DNA of 41,050 bases from Scedosporium boydii. Taxonomy: Eukaryota > Ascomycota > Sordariomycetes > Microascales > Microascaceae. Position 1 is the stretch's first letter, and each line of letters starts with the position of its first letter. Shown here piece by piece: positions 20,275 through 31,800 of the stretch. The notes under the pieces were generated by a model. The model was given only the letters and a program-made list of their open reading frames with translations, was not told the origin of the DNA and searched no databases. The stretch covers positions 1 to 41,050 of the forward strand of contig NJFT01000298.1 of the NCBI GenBank assembly GCA_002221725.1. Reading direction: 5' to 3'. The translations under genes were made by a program, and so were the position numbers.

Positions 20275-22101
20275 CTAGTCCCCTAGTTCGTGATATCTTA
20301 GATGTGCAGCAACTGCAAAATGTGGGATCTTATATCCACATTGAGGACATATCTCATAACCGCTAAAATCATCGCCCACGGCCTCCCAATCCTCCTCCAT
20401 CTCATCATAATCGTCACCAGTAGGGGGTGGTTTTCCCTGCACTTCTTTCGGGGATGATTGGATCCTGAATGGTCGTAATACTTCATCTTGCGTCTTGAAC
20501 ATAACCGAGATATCCCTCCCTATCCCGGCACCGTCATCGCTACCGGTCAAGACCATATTGGCCGCACAGATGTTCAAAAGCATAATTTCCCACTTATGGT
20601 CCCTTCCAGTTGGGAACTTCTTGAGCAGCGGCAGGACAGCCTCGGAGACGAGGCGGCGAGTCAACTCGTCCAGGTCTTCCTTTATTCCGAAAGCGAATGC
20701 CGGCAGCGGTCCAGAGCGGGAGATGCGCGAGAAATAGGACTGGTCGGCCGTTATCGGAGCATTTATCGAGAGTCGTAACGTCCTCGGGCGGGCAATCCAT
20801 CTCTGTGTCGATAGTCTATGGGGATTAGTATCGTCGGCCATGAGATCAACCCGCATCCGGCGGAGCAGAGATTTGGAAACCTTGTGGAGCTCTTTGGTGA
20901 TGGTGTCTAGGTTATCAAGAGGTTGTCTGTAGGTGTCTTCGATGCTAATCTGGGTGGGAACGTCGCTTGCGCTTTTCACTTCGGTGTCGTCCACACCGTG
21001 GAGCAGCGCCCACGCTCTATCTCCGGTTCCCCTTTCGGCACCAGGGCCTCCGAGTATGCTTTCAAGCAAAGCTGGTGACATCCCCGGATAAATGCGGACT
21101 TCGCCGGCCGTCAAGGGACAGTCGTGCGACATGGGCTCGGGAGGAGGTAAATCCGGTCTTAGCTTCATAACGAGAGCTCTTACGGCCTTGGAGCCGATAT
21201 AAGGTACCTGGCGGAGAACGTGGCGGTCCACGAAAGCGGAGACGTCTTCTTCTCTGAGAGCAAGGAGAGTAGTTTGGTTTCTGGGTTTGTTCTTGTTCCC
21301 CGCCATCTTACTGAGGATCTTGTTCGTGGAGATGCCGCAAGTGGACGTGAAGCCGAAGTCGTTCTCCAGCTTCATCCTGAGGTAATATGCCAGGTGAGAA
21401 CCGAGTAAGAGTCTCACACTGAGGGGGTCGCTCATGTCTATGGGGTCATCGGTGAAGCGCTCTACGCAGCCGGCGAATCTCGTTAGGTCACATATGAAGC
21501 CCTTTTCGGGATCATTCTTGGAAAGGAAGAAAAAAGTTGACGAAAGCGATGCGCGGTTTAGACAAAACATGTTGTAGTCGATAATGTCCGTCACATCTAT
21601 GGGGTGTAAGTGACGGTTGTTTCATCCAAGGAAATGAGACAACTCACCCATAAAGACCTCGTCGAGGCCAAGCTTCTCCACTCTCCCATTCCAAGAGTAG
21701 GATCTGAGTACGGCATACAGCTTCTTGCTCACATCCCGAAACGGAGTTAAGTCCTCACCATCAATGATGACGATATCAGGACAAACCTTCTTAGCGGCGG
21801 AGATCTGTGAGAGCTTGGCAACTCCACGGCCTCGTGCTACGTAGTTGCATGTCGCTAAGATCCCCTTTTGCTTAACGCCGACCGGTAAGGTCTTGAGGGC
21901 TGGATTTTGATTCTCGAAGACGGAGGCGTAGAAGCAGTCGTAGTCCTAGGCAGGCAACCAGAGGGCGTGAATCAGTTTGAGAAACCCCGGGGACTAAGTC
22001 GATTACCTAGTGGATGATGTCTTTATTAGGGTTCATCTTACAAATTGGAGGATAATTCGATCATTCTTCCTTTTCGGTGGCTTTGGAGGCGGCGGATCCA
22101 T
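20275..22101 (-). CDS. POLI: Y-family DNA polymerase iota-like, with C-terminal zinc finger
   Basis: Translesion DNA polymerase of the Rad30/eta-iota branch, acting in the nucleus on damaged templates. Exons 22101-22042, 21945-21648 and 21596-20275 give 1680 nt, 559 residues. Catalytic metal-binding residues lie in DYDCFYASVFE (D21, D23) and in LGLDEVFMD (D115, E116). The palm continues with GFTSTCGISTNKILSKMAGN and QTTLL; a helix-hairpin-helix-like VPYIGSKAVRAL follows, then the GVDDTEV and PTQISIEDTY blocks and a little-finger domain. The C-terminus has C536, C539, H551, H555 (CPQC-x11-H-x3-H), resembling a ubiquitin-binding UBZ finger. Filamentous fungi usually carry such a polymerase beside Rad30. 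The first intron (21946-22041) is made of two abutting intron-like units. The ATG at 22101 is the nearest in-frame start. Confidence 0.9.
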
Positions 22102-25100
22102 GCCGTCGTGGTCTGGAAGTTCTGCGTGTTCCGAGTCTGGGTTCACGCATGACAGAACCAGCTGAGGTGTAGATGGTTTTAGCGAGCTGCGCTTGAATCC
22201 CGACTGTCAACCAATCCAGTGGTTGAAATTAATGCTTCATCGCCAAGCCAGGTCGTAGTTGAGGTGGCATTCAGCGCTAGCTTAGCACTCGGGCGCAGGA
22301 GCTAGACCCTGTATTGGTGCTGTCCTTGATGGGCGTTAGCGGTCGCGATTGATCAAATTGATGCTGGCTCATCCATCACCAAAATTGGCCCCAATGAACC
22401 AATTCGTCCGATTGATTTCCAACCACAACTGCTATACCAAAGGATCTGAAGGCCCAGGAAAATCCAGTGACATTGTGCACAAGCACGGTAAGTTGATCGA
22501 GGATAATTTGGGGCATTTTACTGCCGATCTTGTGGCGCTGCAGAAGAGAAGCGGAGGTGCCGAGAACAGAGATTCTGGATGGGAACATCACCAAGATGAG
22601 CCCTCCTCGCCGGTTCCCTCTCACTGAACTTTACTTGCGTAAAAAAGAAAATAACTTAGAAAAAATCAACTTGTTTCCTTGTGTACAATAACCATTTGTC
22701 AATGTCTTGGTCCAGAAGGTACTGATCAATTCCAGCGACCGAGTTATTACTCCAGTATCACGACCGAACATCCCAGCTGAGCACTGAGCATCCCGGCAGC
22801 CTGGTCATCCTCCTCTTGGTATAACCGTGAGCCGAGTTCCCAATCCAAAGATACTTCAAATTGCAAGATACGTAGACTCTAGGATGGGGGCCTAGTGAAT
22901 CTTAGAGAATGTTGGCTGCAGGATAAGAGCCTCCACGTCAAAATGATAGGTGATTAGATTGAAGATGGGCTCCCTCTCTCTCTCCACACCCTTATTACTC
23001 AACAAGCACCGGACAAACTGACGGAATATCTCTCAGGACTATCGCCAAGGAGAACTAGTCCGGAGATATCCGTCGCTAAACTTCTCCCATAGAGGAAAGA
23101 GGCACAAAAGCTAAGTCCAATGGCGGACGCCGCCTGGCTAACATTTCGAGCATTCGGTGGGCGGGAGAGAAGAGGGACTTGCGAGGAAAGCCTAGCCTAC
23201 CCTTTGAGGTTAGCCCCTCTTGTGTTACGCTTCTTTTGAAGTGTGGCGCCTTGCAAATTATAATGCATTCGGGATTTCCGAGGAGGATGGCTGGACGCGG
23301 GAATATCGTCAACGAAGGCTACAGTAGTAGAGGCAGACCGAGTCCTCCAGCTGAGAGCATCGAGGAGCAAGAGACGAGAGTACCGCATCCCCAATGCTTA
23401 CAGACTAGACTGTATTCGAACTACCGTCACGAAGACGAAAGTGTTGGGGATAGAGAGGAGGCGGTCAAGCGATAATGGTGGGAACCAAGACTTGTGTGGC
23501 CCAGTGTTGTGGGTGCAGGCTCTGGAGTAGGGCTGGTCCCATACATATCGAGGCCAACACGTGAAAGAAGGGAACCAGGATCCGCTGTAATATCCCGTAT
23601 CCATGGCTTTTGTGGAAATCGGTCTTGATTCCTATCTGCCATCAGTTAATCCCTCCTCACTCCTCCCCTGTACTTTAGGGAGACTGCAGTTGGGGCTTTC
23701 AATGTGCTGGGAATCTCACGAGCCACCTCCTGGCAGTAAGAAAGCCTGGTCCAGATTGGGGTTGGCGGGGAATCACTCAAGCGAGCCCAGATGGGATCGG
23801 CCCAACCGAGGTCTGTTTCTCCCCTGTTCTTTTCTTCTTCTCTTTTCTTTTCCCCCTTTTTCTATTTATTTATTTTCTGGCTCTTTAATCTTCATGGAGA
23901 TGGGGTTCTTTGATACTGGTATAAGTGAGACTTGTTCCCGTCGAATGTTAGCGAAGATAAGCAACATTGTGGTGATCCGGTGAGACTTTGTGTGTAATAT
24001 GAGGAAGACCAAGTTGCCCAAGCGTCAAAAAGACCAAGAAGTAGGAATGCATGAAACCATTCAACGAAGTTCGCTGGTTGGGTCCGGGGCTGTTGTATCT
24101 GCAGTATTTCAAGTATTTCAACAACTTACTCCGGCGACCGAATCCAACCAGAACGCAGCCGCCATTGGCAATAACAGAGCCGCCGTTGACGCCAGGGGGT
24201 TCTTGTCTGTAAATCTGTGATGAGCCTCCGTCAATTGGGACAGGACACAGACTTGGCCTTGGCAATATTGGCAATAATTGCCAGCCTCTTTCGGGGAATG
24301 GGCTTTGACAATCAGTCACCAGGGCTTTGGTTTCCGAGTCCCGACTGAAGGGGAGGCCGATGGAGGGATGGATCCCTCCCTCTCATCCATCACCCATGTC
24401 CCTCTCCTCCTCATCGAAAGGCGGGGTCGTTCCGGCTTGCTGTGGGCGATAGCCGCCAAATCCAGTCAACACACCCAAACAGCCGCCCGCCTCGAACCAT
24501 CATTGGCGACGATCCATGCCACTTCCGGCCAAGACCAGATCTGGTTGGCGCTTGCGGCCATCACCCTGCATGCCACTATCGCTCGTCCCCTGCACGATCC
24601 TCACCAACCATAGGCCAGGGATGGCAGCTCGCTGAGGTTTTCCGATGTGCTCTTTTTCTCTCGGTTGTGACCCTGACCACTGGCGACATTCGAGCAGGCG
24701 CCCATCACACATCACTCCAGGGTCCAGGCCCGAGGTTCGTTTTGCTGTCCCAGTCTCTCTCCCTCCAGACCTTGGGCCTCTTTGGGGAATGAAAATATGT
24801 GGAGCCTGTGAGATCCTTCGGTCGCGTTTAGGAAGCACGAAGTAAGGTCTTGGGATGCTGGGGTGCCAGTGCGCCGCCACCCTCTTCTTCTCGTCACATT
24901 GCTGTGTCTGATGAGGGAGCATGGAATGAAGGATCAAGTCTGAGTCACTTTCCCCCGGCAATTTCACTCAATTACCTTCTTTGTTTTGTTCCTTTAACTA
25001 TGGAGCGAAGCGGCAGAGTAGGCGAGCACACCAATTGCGAAATAAAGAGTATAAACAAGAAATACATTAGATGATTCGAGTCGAGTGAGAATGTTCCCAC

Positions 25101-25691
25101 CACGACATGCAGCATGCAGCATGGTACATATCACCCACCCTTCCCTCGAGTGATACTCGGATCCTTCACACCCCGCGGGCGTCAATCAAGTGCTTTCTGA
25201 TTTTTTTCCCAAGCCCGCAGAGTGTGTGACAGACCCATGGTCATGAGGGGTCGACTGTTAGTCTGTTGTTCTTCTTCTTGTTTCTTAAATAGCCGCCGAG
25301 TCCCCCTTCCATGTCGTCTGTCTTCTCCGCCCCCAACTCTTGATCTTGAATCGCTATTATTATTGTTTTAGGGTTCGATCTTAGGATCCGGGTCTGTTGA
25401 TCAGCCTGTCCTTTTTATTTTTATCGGATTGTCATACCGTGGCTTCGACGTTGCTGGCTGTTGGTTTTGGCTTCTTCCACTTTGATCCAACAGCACTGCT
25501 CAGCCTCCGCTTCCTTCGGTCGCCCTGCCCGCCGCTTTGTTTGTTGACGAGTCACCACTCTCGTCTTATTTTAATACGAGGCCTTATAAGGGCTTTTCGT
25601 CGCCCCAGTTCCGATCAAATCGTTACTGGCACTTTCCAACTTGCACGTCGAAAAGTCTGGCCGATTTGACACCCAAGGCCCCTTCGCCGCG
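22102..25691. other. 3.6 kb gene-free interval between divergent genes
   Basis: No gene could be supported. The longest frames (24500-24967 -, 23603-23983 +, 23948-24319 -) are mutually overlapping and lack motifs or splice-linked extensions. From about 25260 to 25690 the + strand is rich in CT runs, as in leaders of fungal genes, and probably is the promoter/leader of the gene at 25692. A short CT repeat occurs near 22975-22990. The interval may be a large regulatory region, hold non-coding RNA, or contain decayed sequence. Confidence 0.5.
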
Positions 25692-27152
25692 ATGGCTTCT
25701 CAACCAAGTAAACCTCGGAGACCAGCCCTCCAGATCAACACTACTCAAGTTCCTCATTCCAAAATATCCTCCTCGAGGAAAATTGTCATGGTCAATCCGA
25801 AGGACCCGACCGCTTTCAATACGCTATCCAATGTATACGCCACCGTCATCGACCGCAAGACTCCCGTGCAAGCGGAACCTCTTACCGCCATCAAGACTCG
25901 GCGACCCCTTCAGATCCAAACGGTGGGACTCAAACCTACCGAAGACACCAAACGGACAGTCACGCCTTACATCCCCCATGGACCAACATACCCCGAGACG
26001 CCTCTCACGGCCCACCCAAAATCTCCCATGAACAACCCCGAGTTCGTCTTTCCAAGCACAATGACCAGCACTCCTCCTCTTTCTGCCGGCCCAGTCGACC
26101 CTAACACTCCGTGCTTTTCCTTTGCGCCTTCCGACATGGCGAGGAAACTCAGTGTTAGCAACAACGAGGTCACCACGCCATGCCTAACGGCAGTGCCTAC
26201 AACCCCACGTCAGGGCAGAAGCGGCCCTATCTACAAGGCCCACCCGCCACCTTATACACACCCGCGATCTCTCCACAGCATCCTCCGCAACTCTCCTCTT
26301 CCTCCCTCCAGTGCTCGCGTGCCTCCCTCGCCGCGGAGACAGTCCTTACGTCTACAAGAGAGGGCAGCGAAGCGCGTTGGTTACAACAGCCCTCTCGAAC
26401 AAACAATCGTTAATAGCAAGTACATCTTCTCGCACGTCGACCTCCTTTCCGAGGATGCATCTCCCTCACCCATGTCCCCCGATCCCATACCTCAAGTCTT
26501 GCCCACAATCGAGGTTGAAATACCATCCGCTATTGGTGGCGAGACGAGGGATGGCGGGATGACTCCGGGCCCCTTGGAAGACATGAGACGCAAGATGGCT
26601 GGACTCGGAACCTCATCGCCCCTCACGGCCTCGGCGGGTATCCGCAAGCGAAAGAGGAAGGAAAAGAGGCGCCACTGGACTTGGACCATCAACCAAGACG
26701 ACGACCCTGATGAAGAGGTTGGCGGTGCTATCGCGGCCCTTCGCGCTGCCGAGGCGGCGGCAAAGGCGAAGAATGCAACCCCTACGACGCCACTAAGATC
26801 CGTTGCTTCGGCGACTCACTCTTCGGTCTACCCTCAGCCAACCATTTACGTCTTCGACTCGGCGTCGAGTCTTTGTAGCCAGGACTCTGGTCCGGAGCAC
26901 GAGGATATCGAGATGTCGGATTCGAGTAGCTTCTTGTCCGCGAATAGCAGCCGGTCCGTGACTCCTCACGAGATGGAGTTGGACGAGCTTACACCATTGG
27001 TGCAGACCAGCCAGTCGGGCTTTTCGGTGACGAGGGCGACGAGGGCGACGAGGGCGGCGAGTCTGGCGCGGAGTGAGGCGAGTGAAGTGGATGAGGACCG
27101 CACCGGTGAGAGGAAAGATACACCTATACCTCCAGATCTTGTGACATCCTAA
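25692..27152 (+). CDS. Unrecognised basic, disordered protein (486 residues)
   Basis: An intronless frame starting at ATG 25692 (MASQPSKPRRPALQINTTQ); in-frame sequence upstream has no ATG. I do not recognise a named family. It is rich in Pro, Ser and Thr in the first half with repeated TP/SP sites that could be kinase targets, and has a PRRQSLRLQERAAKRVGYNS segment and an ordered-looking block (PLEQTIVNSKYIFSHVDLLS). A strongly basic motif (GIRKRKRKEKRRHWTWTI) could be a nuclear localisation signal or nucleic-acid contact and is followed by an acidic run and an Ala-rich helix (GGAIAALRAAEAAAKAKN). A 9-bp tandem repeat near the end encodes TRATRAT. The very long upstream region and CT-rich leader suggest elaborate regulation. 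A nuclear role is only a guess from composition. Confidence 0.75.
   Translation: MASQPSKPRRPALQINTTQVPHSKISSSRKIVMVNPKDPTAFNTLSNVYATVIDRKTPVQAEPLTAIKTRRPLQIQTVGLKPTEDTKRTVTPYIPHGPTYPETPLTAHPKSPMNNPEFVFPSTMTSTPPLSAGPVDPNTPCFSFAPSDMARKLSVSNNEVTTPCLTAVPTTPRQGRSGPIYKAHPPPYTHPRSLHSILRNSPLPPSSARVPPSPRRQSLRLQERAAKRVGYNSPLEQTIVNSKYIFSHVDLLSEDASPSPMSPDPIPQVLPTIEVEIPSAIGGETRDGGMTPGPLEDMRRKMAGLGTSSPLTASAGIRKRKRKEKRRHWTWTINQDDDPDEEVGGAIAALRAAEAAAKAKNATPTTPLRSVASATHSSVYPQPTIYVFDSASSLCSQDSGPEHEDIEMSDSSSFLSANSSRSVTPHEMELDELTPLVQTSQSGFSVTRATRATRAASLARSEASEVDEDRTGERKDTPIPPDLVTS
27029..27055 (+). repeat. 9-bp in-frame tandem repeat
   Basis: Three copies of GACGAGGGC inside the unrecognised 486-residue protein gene. 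The unit is a multiple of three, so changes in copy number keep the frame and would vary a Thr-Arg-Ala repeat. Confidence 0.75.
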
Positions 27153-27960
27153 GATACGGTGTCCCTCTTTTCGGGACATGGCCCTTTCTCCTTGTTCTCT
27201 TTCATTTTCCTATTTTTCTTCTTCATATTCTCGGTGCATTGTTTTAGTTTACCATCTTGCCTTCATTTTGCTTGATGATTATTGTTTCAATTGGCTTTCG
27301 TGGTGGGAACGGGGAAACTGAGGAGGAAGCATTTTCTGTATTATATATTGATGTATTCAGCGGATTTTCTTGCATTTTAGAGATGGAGTCTTCACGAAGT
27401 CATGAATTTGGGAGCTTGGGGATCAAGCTCAGGAAGGGTTGGATTTTCTGCGATTAGTTTTGGGGGGAGGAGTAGATAGGGCTTTGACATAGTTAGCACA
27501 GACTGAAGAGCATATTCGTAGGAACTCTTGAAATAACATCACTAAAAATGAACATCGAATTGACCAATGTCGAAATTGTATGCATGCTCAATCAATCTCA
27601 GTGTCTCACTGAGTTACAATCATTTCTAAACCCTCGATCTAATCCATGATGAGCGTGGCACTTGGACTGGCTTCAAGTCAATCTGGTTTCCCCCACACTA
27701 TCTTATCGATAAGGGACCCTAAAAGTCCTGGCGGCCACAGCCAATTGCCATCAACTGCTAAATTGCCCTTGACACTTGCTTCACAGTTTTTGACCGACCA
27801 AAAAAAGTGGGAAACTGGCAGGAAAAAAAAAAAAATTAGGAAAAAAAAAATATTTTGTAGCCCACCGCCTTCAGCAGAGGGGCCGAGAAGTTGAGAGGAG
27901 GCCTTCGACAACATCCCAACTTCAAGACCGTAGAAGCGCACAACGCAGGCCCAATTCAAG
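27153..27960. other. Intergenic, RRP12 promoter
   Basis: 3' region of the 486-residue protein gene and promoter of RRP12. Two A-runs (27823-27835 and 27841-27850) lie 110-140 bases before the RRP12 ATG. Short frames here are not supported. Confidence 0.55.
27823..27850 (+). promoter_or_regulatory. Poly(dA) promoter tracts upstream of RRP12
   Basis: A13 and A10 runs separated by TTAGG. Such poly(dA:dT) tracts keep promoters free of nucleosomes and are frequent at ribosome-biogenesis genes. The assignment rests on composition and position only. Confidence 0.4.
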
Positions 27961-30900
27961 ATGGCCAGCCCGACGCTTCAAGAGAAGCTTGACAAGATCA
28001 AGTCCCCCGGTCTTCAAAGCCAACAAAAGGTGAACGATTTAACCACTTACACCTGAAATCCCCTGGTGGTCCTTGGAGCTAACTCGCCGCAGAACTCTTT
28101 GATCCTCGAAGCTGTCGAGGCTACGTTAAAAGAGCAAAAGACACCCCAGACCGCCACGAGCTACTTCGCCGCCCTTCTGGCTCTCCTAAACCAACCGAAC
28201 AATGCCAACAATACCGAGATCCTCACTTCCGTAGTCTACCTCCTCGACGTCGTCACGCCTTTCGCCCCACAGCCCCTCCTCCGGGCCAAATTCACCCAGA
28301 TCCTCACCGTTCTCGCCCCCTTACTACAGCGCAAAGATGCCGAAGCCATCCTCCTCCGGTCATCGATTGGGTGTCTTGAGTCTCTCCTGCTCGCCCAGGA
28401 CTCGTCTGCCTGGGAGCTCTCCGTGTCCCAGATCGGGCCTCGAATGGCCGTCTTCGACCTTTTGAACCTGTCGCTGAACCCGAAGCCCAAGGTCCGCAAG
28501 AGGGCGCTAGATGCCTTGAAGCACGTCCTTAAGACACCGCCTCCTAGCCCTTCGCTCGATCACCCCGCCTCCGATATGTGCGCGCACAGCGCCATGAAAC
28601 ACCTAGAAAACCTCGCCGAAGCTGCCGCCCGACAGAGGAAACACAAAAACTCTACCGATCAGGACCCGGCTCTCGTACATGCCCTGCAACTTATCAAGGC
28701 CATCGCGAGCTCGAGTGGTGGCTGGCCGAGCAAGCAGATCGAGCCGCTCTGCGAGCTTCTGCTGCGCATCGCCAAGTCTGGAAATGAGCATATGACTATG
28801 GCTACCTTTGATATTTTCGAGATGATCTTCTCCGGTATGGCCGATGAGGTATCTTCTTCCAAGCTGCCGCGCTTGATGGAGATTATTTCCGAGCTGCAAC
28901 CTGCGCCGAACGATACTCAACTCGTACCCCCGTGGTTGGCTATCTTGTCGAGGGGTTACGACGTATCTGCCCAGTTGGAACCCGACGAGACCTTCCAAAA
29001 GCTCCCTGACCTCTTCACAATGGTGTCCAAGTTCCTCGAGTCTCCCTCCCAAAATATCCGCATCTCTGCCTCGGAGTGTCTGGTGTCCTTCATGGCGACT
29101 TGCGTTCCTAGGCAGGTCATCCTCGAGCCCTCCATCTACGATCAGAAAATCCTTGAGAAGATTGCCAGGCAAGCGGAGTCGCTTTTGAGCGTTCAGTACC
29201 AAGCCGCGTGGTTGGAGACTTTCAGCGTCCTCGGCGCCATGTACGATTCGCTGCGGTGGGCAGCGTACCCCATCATGCTGAACATCACGAGGCTCATTGG
29301 CGAGATTAGGGGCAACGACTCCTTCCACAAGAAGAAGCAGGCCGACGAGGTCATTGGAAAGGCCGTCCGCTCGATGGGCCCCGAGGCCGTTCTCTCCGTC
29401 CTTCCCCTAAACCTCACCAAGCCCGTCAAGGGCCAGCCCGGACGTGCTTGGATGATGCCCATCCTTCGCGACTACGTGAGCAACACGAACTTGGCGCACT
29501 TCAAGTCTGAAATGGTGCCGCTCAGTCAAGCCATGTTCCAGCGGGTTCTCGACCACGGCCAAGCAGAGAAGACGATGGAGGTCAAGATTTTCGAGACCTT
29601 GGTCAATCAGGTTTGGTCGATCCTTCCGGGGTACTGCGACCTTCCTCTAGATTTGACGGAGGCGTTTGACCAAGGCTTCGCCGAGATCTTGGCGAACATT
29701 CTATATCAGCAGGTTGACTTGAGGTTAGATGTCTGCAGGGCGCTTAGGATGCTCGTGGACTCGAACCAAGCAATCGCTTCTATCGAGGAGGAAGAGGACG
29801 ACCTGATTCTTCAGAGCCGCGTTACAAGAGCCCAAGCGAAGGCGAACCTCGAGTACTTGGGCACTTTCGCCGCCAATATGTTGGCTGTTCTATTCAATGT
29901 CTACACACAAACTCTACCTCAATCTCGCGGCCCTATCCTACAAACGATCAACGCGTTCCTCAGCATAACCCCCAACAGCGAGCTCATGGAAACTTTTGAC
30001 CGGGTTTCGAAGCTCCTCGCCGCCGAGCTCCAGAAAGAGCCTCCCAAGGAGAAGCCCAAGGGCCAGAAGCAGGAGGACAAGATGCCCTCTACGAGCAACA
30101 CTCTCATGGACCTCGTCATCACCATGTCCCCTTACCTCCCCCGAGATAGCTACAGCGCGCTCTTCGAGATCGCCGCCGTCGTCATCGCCAGGGAGGCGGA
30201 GCCCCAACTGCAGAAGAAGGCCTACAAGCTCATCCCGCGACTCGCCGAGTCCGAGATCGGCAAGCTCGCCCTCCAAGAACGCAACGGCGAGCTCCAGGCC
30301 CTCCTGATCGCCAACTCCGAAAAAGTCTCCGCCCCCGCCCGGCGGGAAAGACTCGCCGCAATCTCTACCCTGATCCCCTTCATTCCCAGCACGTCCCTCC
30401 ACTTCATCCCTCAGATCTTGAGCGAGGTCGTCATCTGCTGCAAGGAGAACAACGAACGCGCGCGAGAAACCGCCTACAGCCTTCTCGTCCAGATGGGTAA
30501 CCAGCTCGAGACCCACAAGGGCGCCGTCGTGGATAATAGCAAGGTGTCTCACATGCCTAACGACGCGCCGCCCGTGACGGCCAGCATCGAGGAGTACTTC
30601 ACCATGGTGAGCGCCGGTCTCGCTGGCAGCACGCCGCACATGATCTCGGCGTCTATCACGGCGCTGAGCCGCATCCTCTACGAGTTCCACGAGCAGCTGA
30701 GCACCCAGACGCTTACGGACCTCGTCGAGACGATGGACCTGTTCCTCACTTCGAACAATCGCGAGATCGTCAAGAGCGTGCTGGGGTTCATCAAGATCTG
30801 CGTTCTTCGCCTGCCACAGGACCTCATGCTCGCGCGGATGCCCACGCTGGTCCCCAACCTGATCGTCTGGAGCCACGAGCACAAGGGTCACTTCAAGGCC

Positions 30901-31800
30901 AAGGTCAAGCACATCGTTGAGCGCATGATTCGCCGCTTCGGTTATGACGTTGTGCACGATAACTGCCCCGAGTCGGACAGGAAGCTCGTCGTTAACATCC
31001 GCAAGACTAAGGAGCGGACTAAGCGCAAGAAGGATAGTGCGCGTGAGGGCGGCGCTCAGGGTGAGGAGGGTGAGAGCGGCGACGAGGAAGAGCAGCAGGA
31101 TAGGAAGTTCGATAACGAGTACGATGAGGCGCTTTACAGCTCCGACTCGTCGGACGGATCAGATGCCGAGGGTGACGAAGGTGCGAACCGCAACCGAAAC
31201 AAGGGGCCTAGGAGTAAGAGAGAAAAGGGAGGTCGGGCCTACATTATCGAAGACGAGGACGAACCCCTCGATCTCCTCGACAAGCGTGCCCTCGCCAACA
31301 TCTCCACGACGAAGCCCGTCCGCATGCGCCAGCCCACCAAGTCGAAGGCCAGGTTCGACCTCGACGGCAAGCTCATCCTCGGACGGGACGACGAAGGAGG
31401 AGACGCCATGGACGTCGACGACGCTTCGGGCGCCGGCGGAGAGTCCGGTGTTGGCGCGTACGTCGCCGCGCTCAAGGGCAAAGACGCCGCACGGAGGATG
31501 CGCGGGGGCAAGCTCAAGTTTTCGAATAAGCGCAGCGGAGGGGGTGACGATGATGATGAAGATGAGGAGATGGATCGGGAGGATGCTATGGCTGTGAAGG
31601 AGAGACTGAATAAGTCGCCTCGCGGTAGGGGCAGAGGTCGGCCGTTTAATGGTGGACGGGGACGGGGTGGACACGGACATGGTCGGGGAGGGATGAGTGG
31701 GAAGGGAGGCATCGCTGCTGGACGGAGGGGATTGGGTGTTGAGAAGAGACGTGGGGGGTTCAATGGGGGAGGAGTTGGGAAGCCTAGGGGGAGGAGGTGA
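27961..31800 (+). CDS. RRP12: Ribosome biogenesis HEAT-repeat protein RRP12
   Basis: Rrp12 is a nucleolar/nuclear factor needed for export of both pre-ribosomal subunits and for late rRNA processing. Exon 1 (27961-28029, MASPTLQEKLDKIKSPGLQ) joins exon 2 (28093-31800) across an intron with a GCTAACT branch and CAG acceptor: 3777 nt, 1258 residues, the usual family length. HEAT-like helices fill most of the protein. The NUC173 region is seen in the first half (e.g. QYQAAWLETFSVLGAMYDSL, KGQPGRAWMMPILRDYV). The end of the core has KVKHIVERMIRRFGYDVVHD. The C-terminal ~270 residues are disordered, with basic (TKERTKRKKDSA), acidic (GDDDDEDEEMDRED) and Gly/Arg-rich (GRGRGRPFNGGRGRGGHGHG) blocks, the last like a nucleolar GAR domain. 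Confidence 0.95.

Noticed and set aside
24500..24967. 155-codon minus-strand frame
   Set aside because: Overlapped by other open frames, no family motif, no splice-linked extension, and no gene-like start context.
29938..30957. 339-codon minus-strand frame
   Set aside because: It lies antisense within RRP12 in the alternate frame of a GC-rich coding region; its His/Asp/Val/Leu-rich composition is that of a shadow frame, with no motif.
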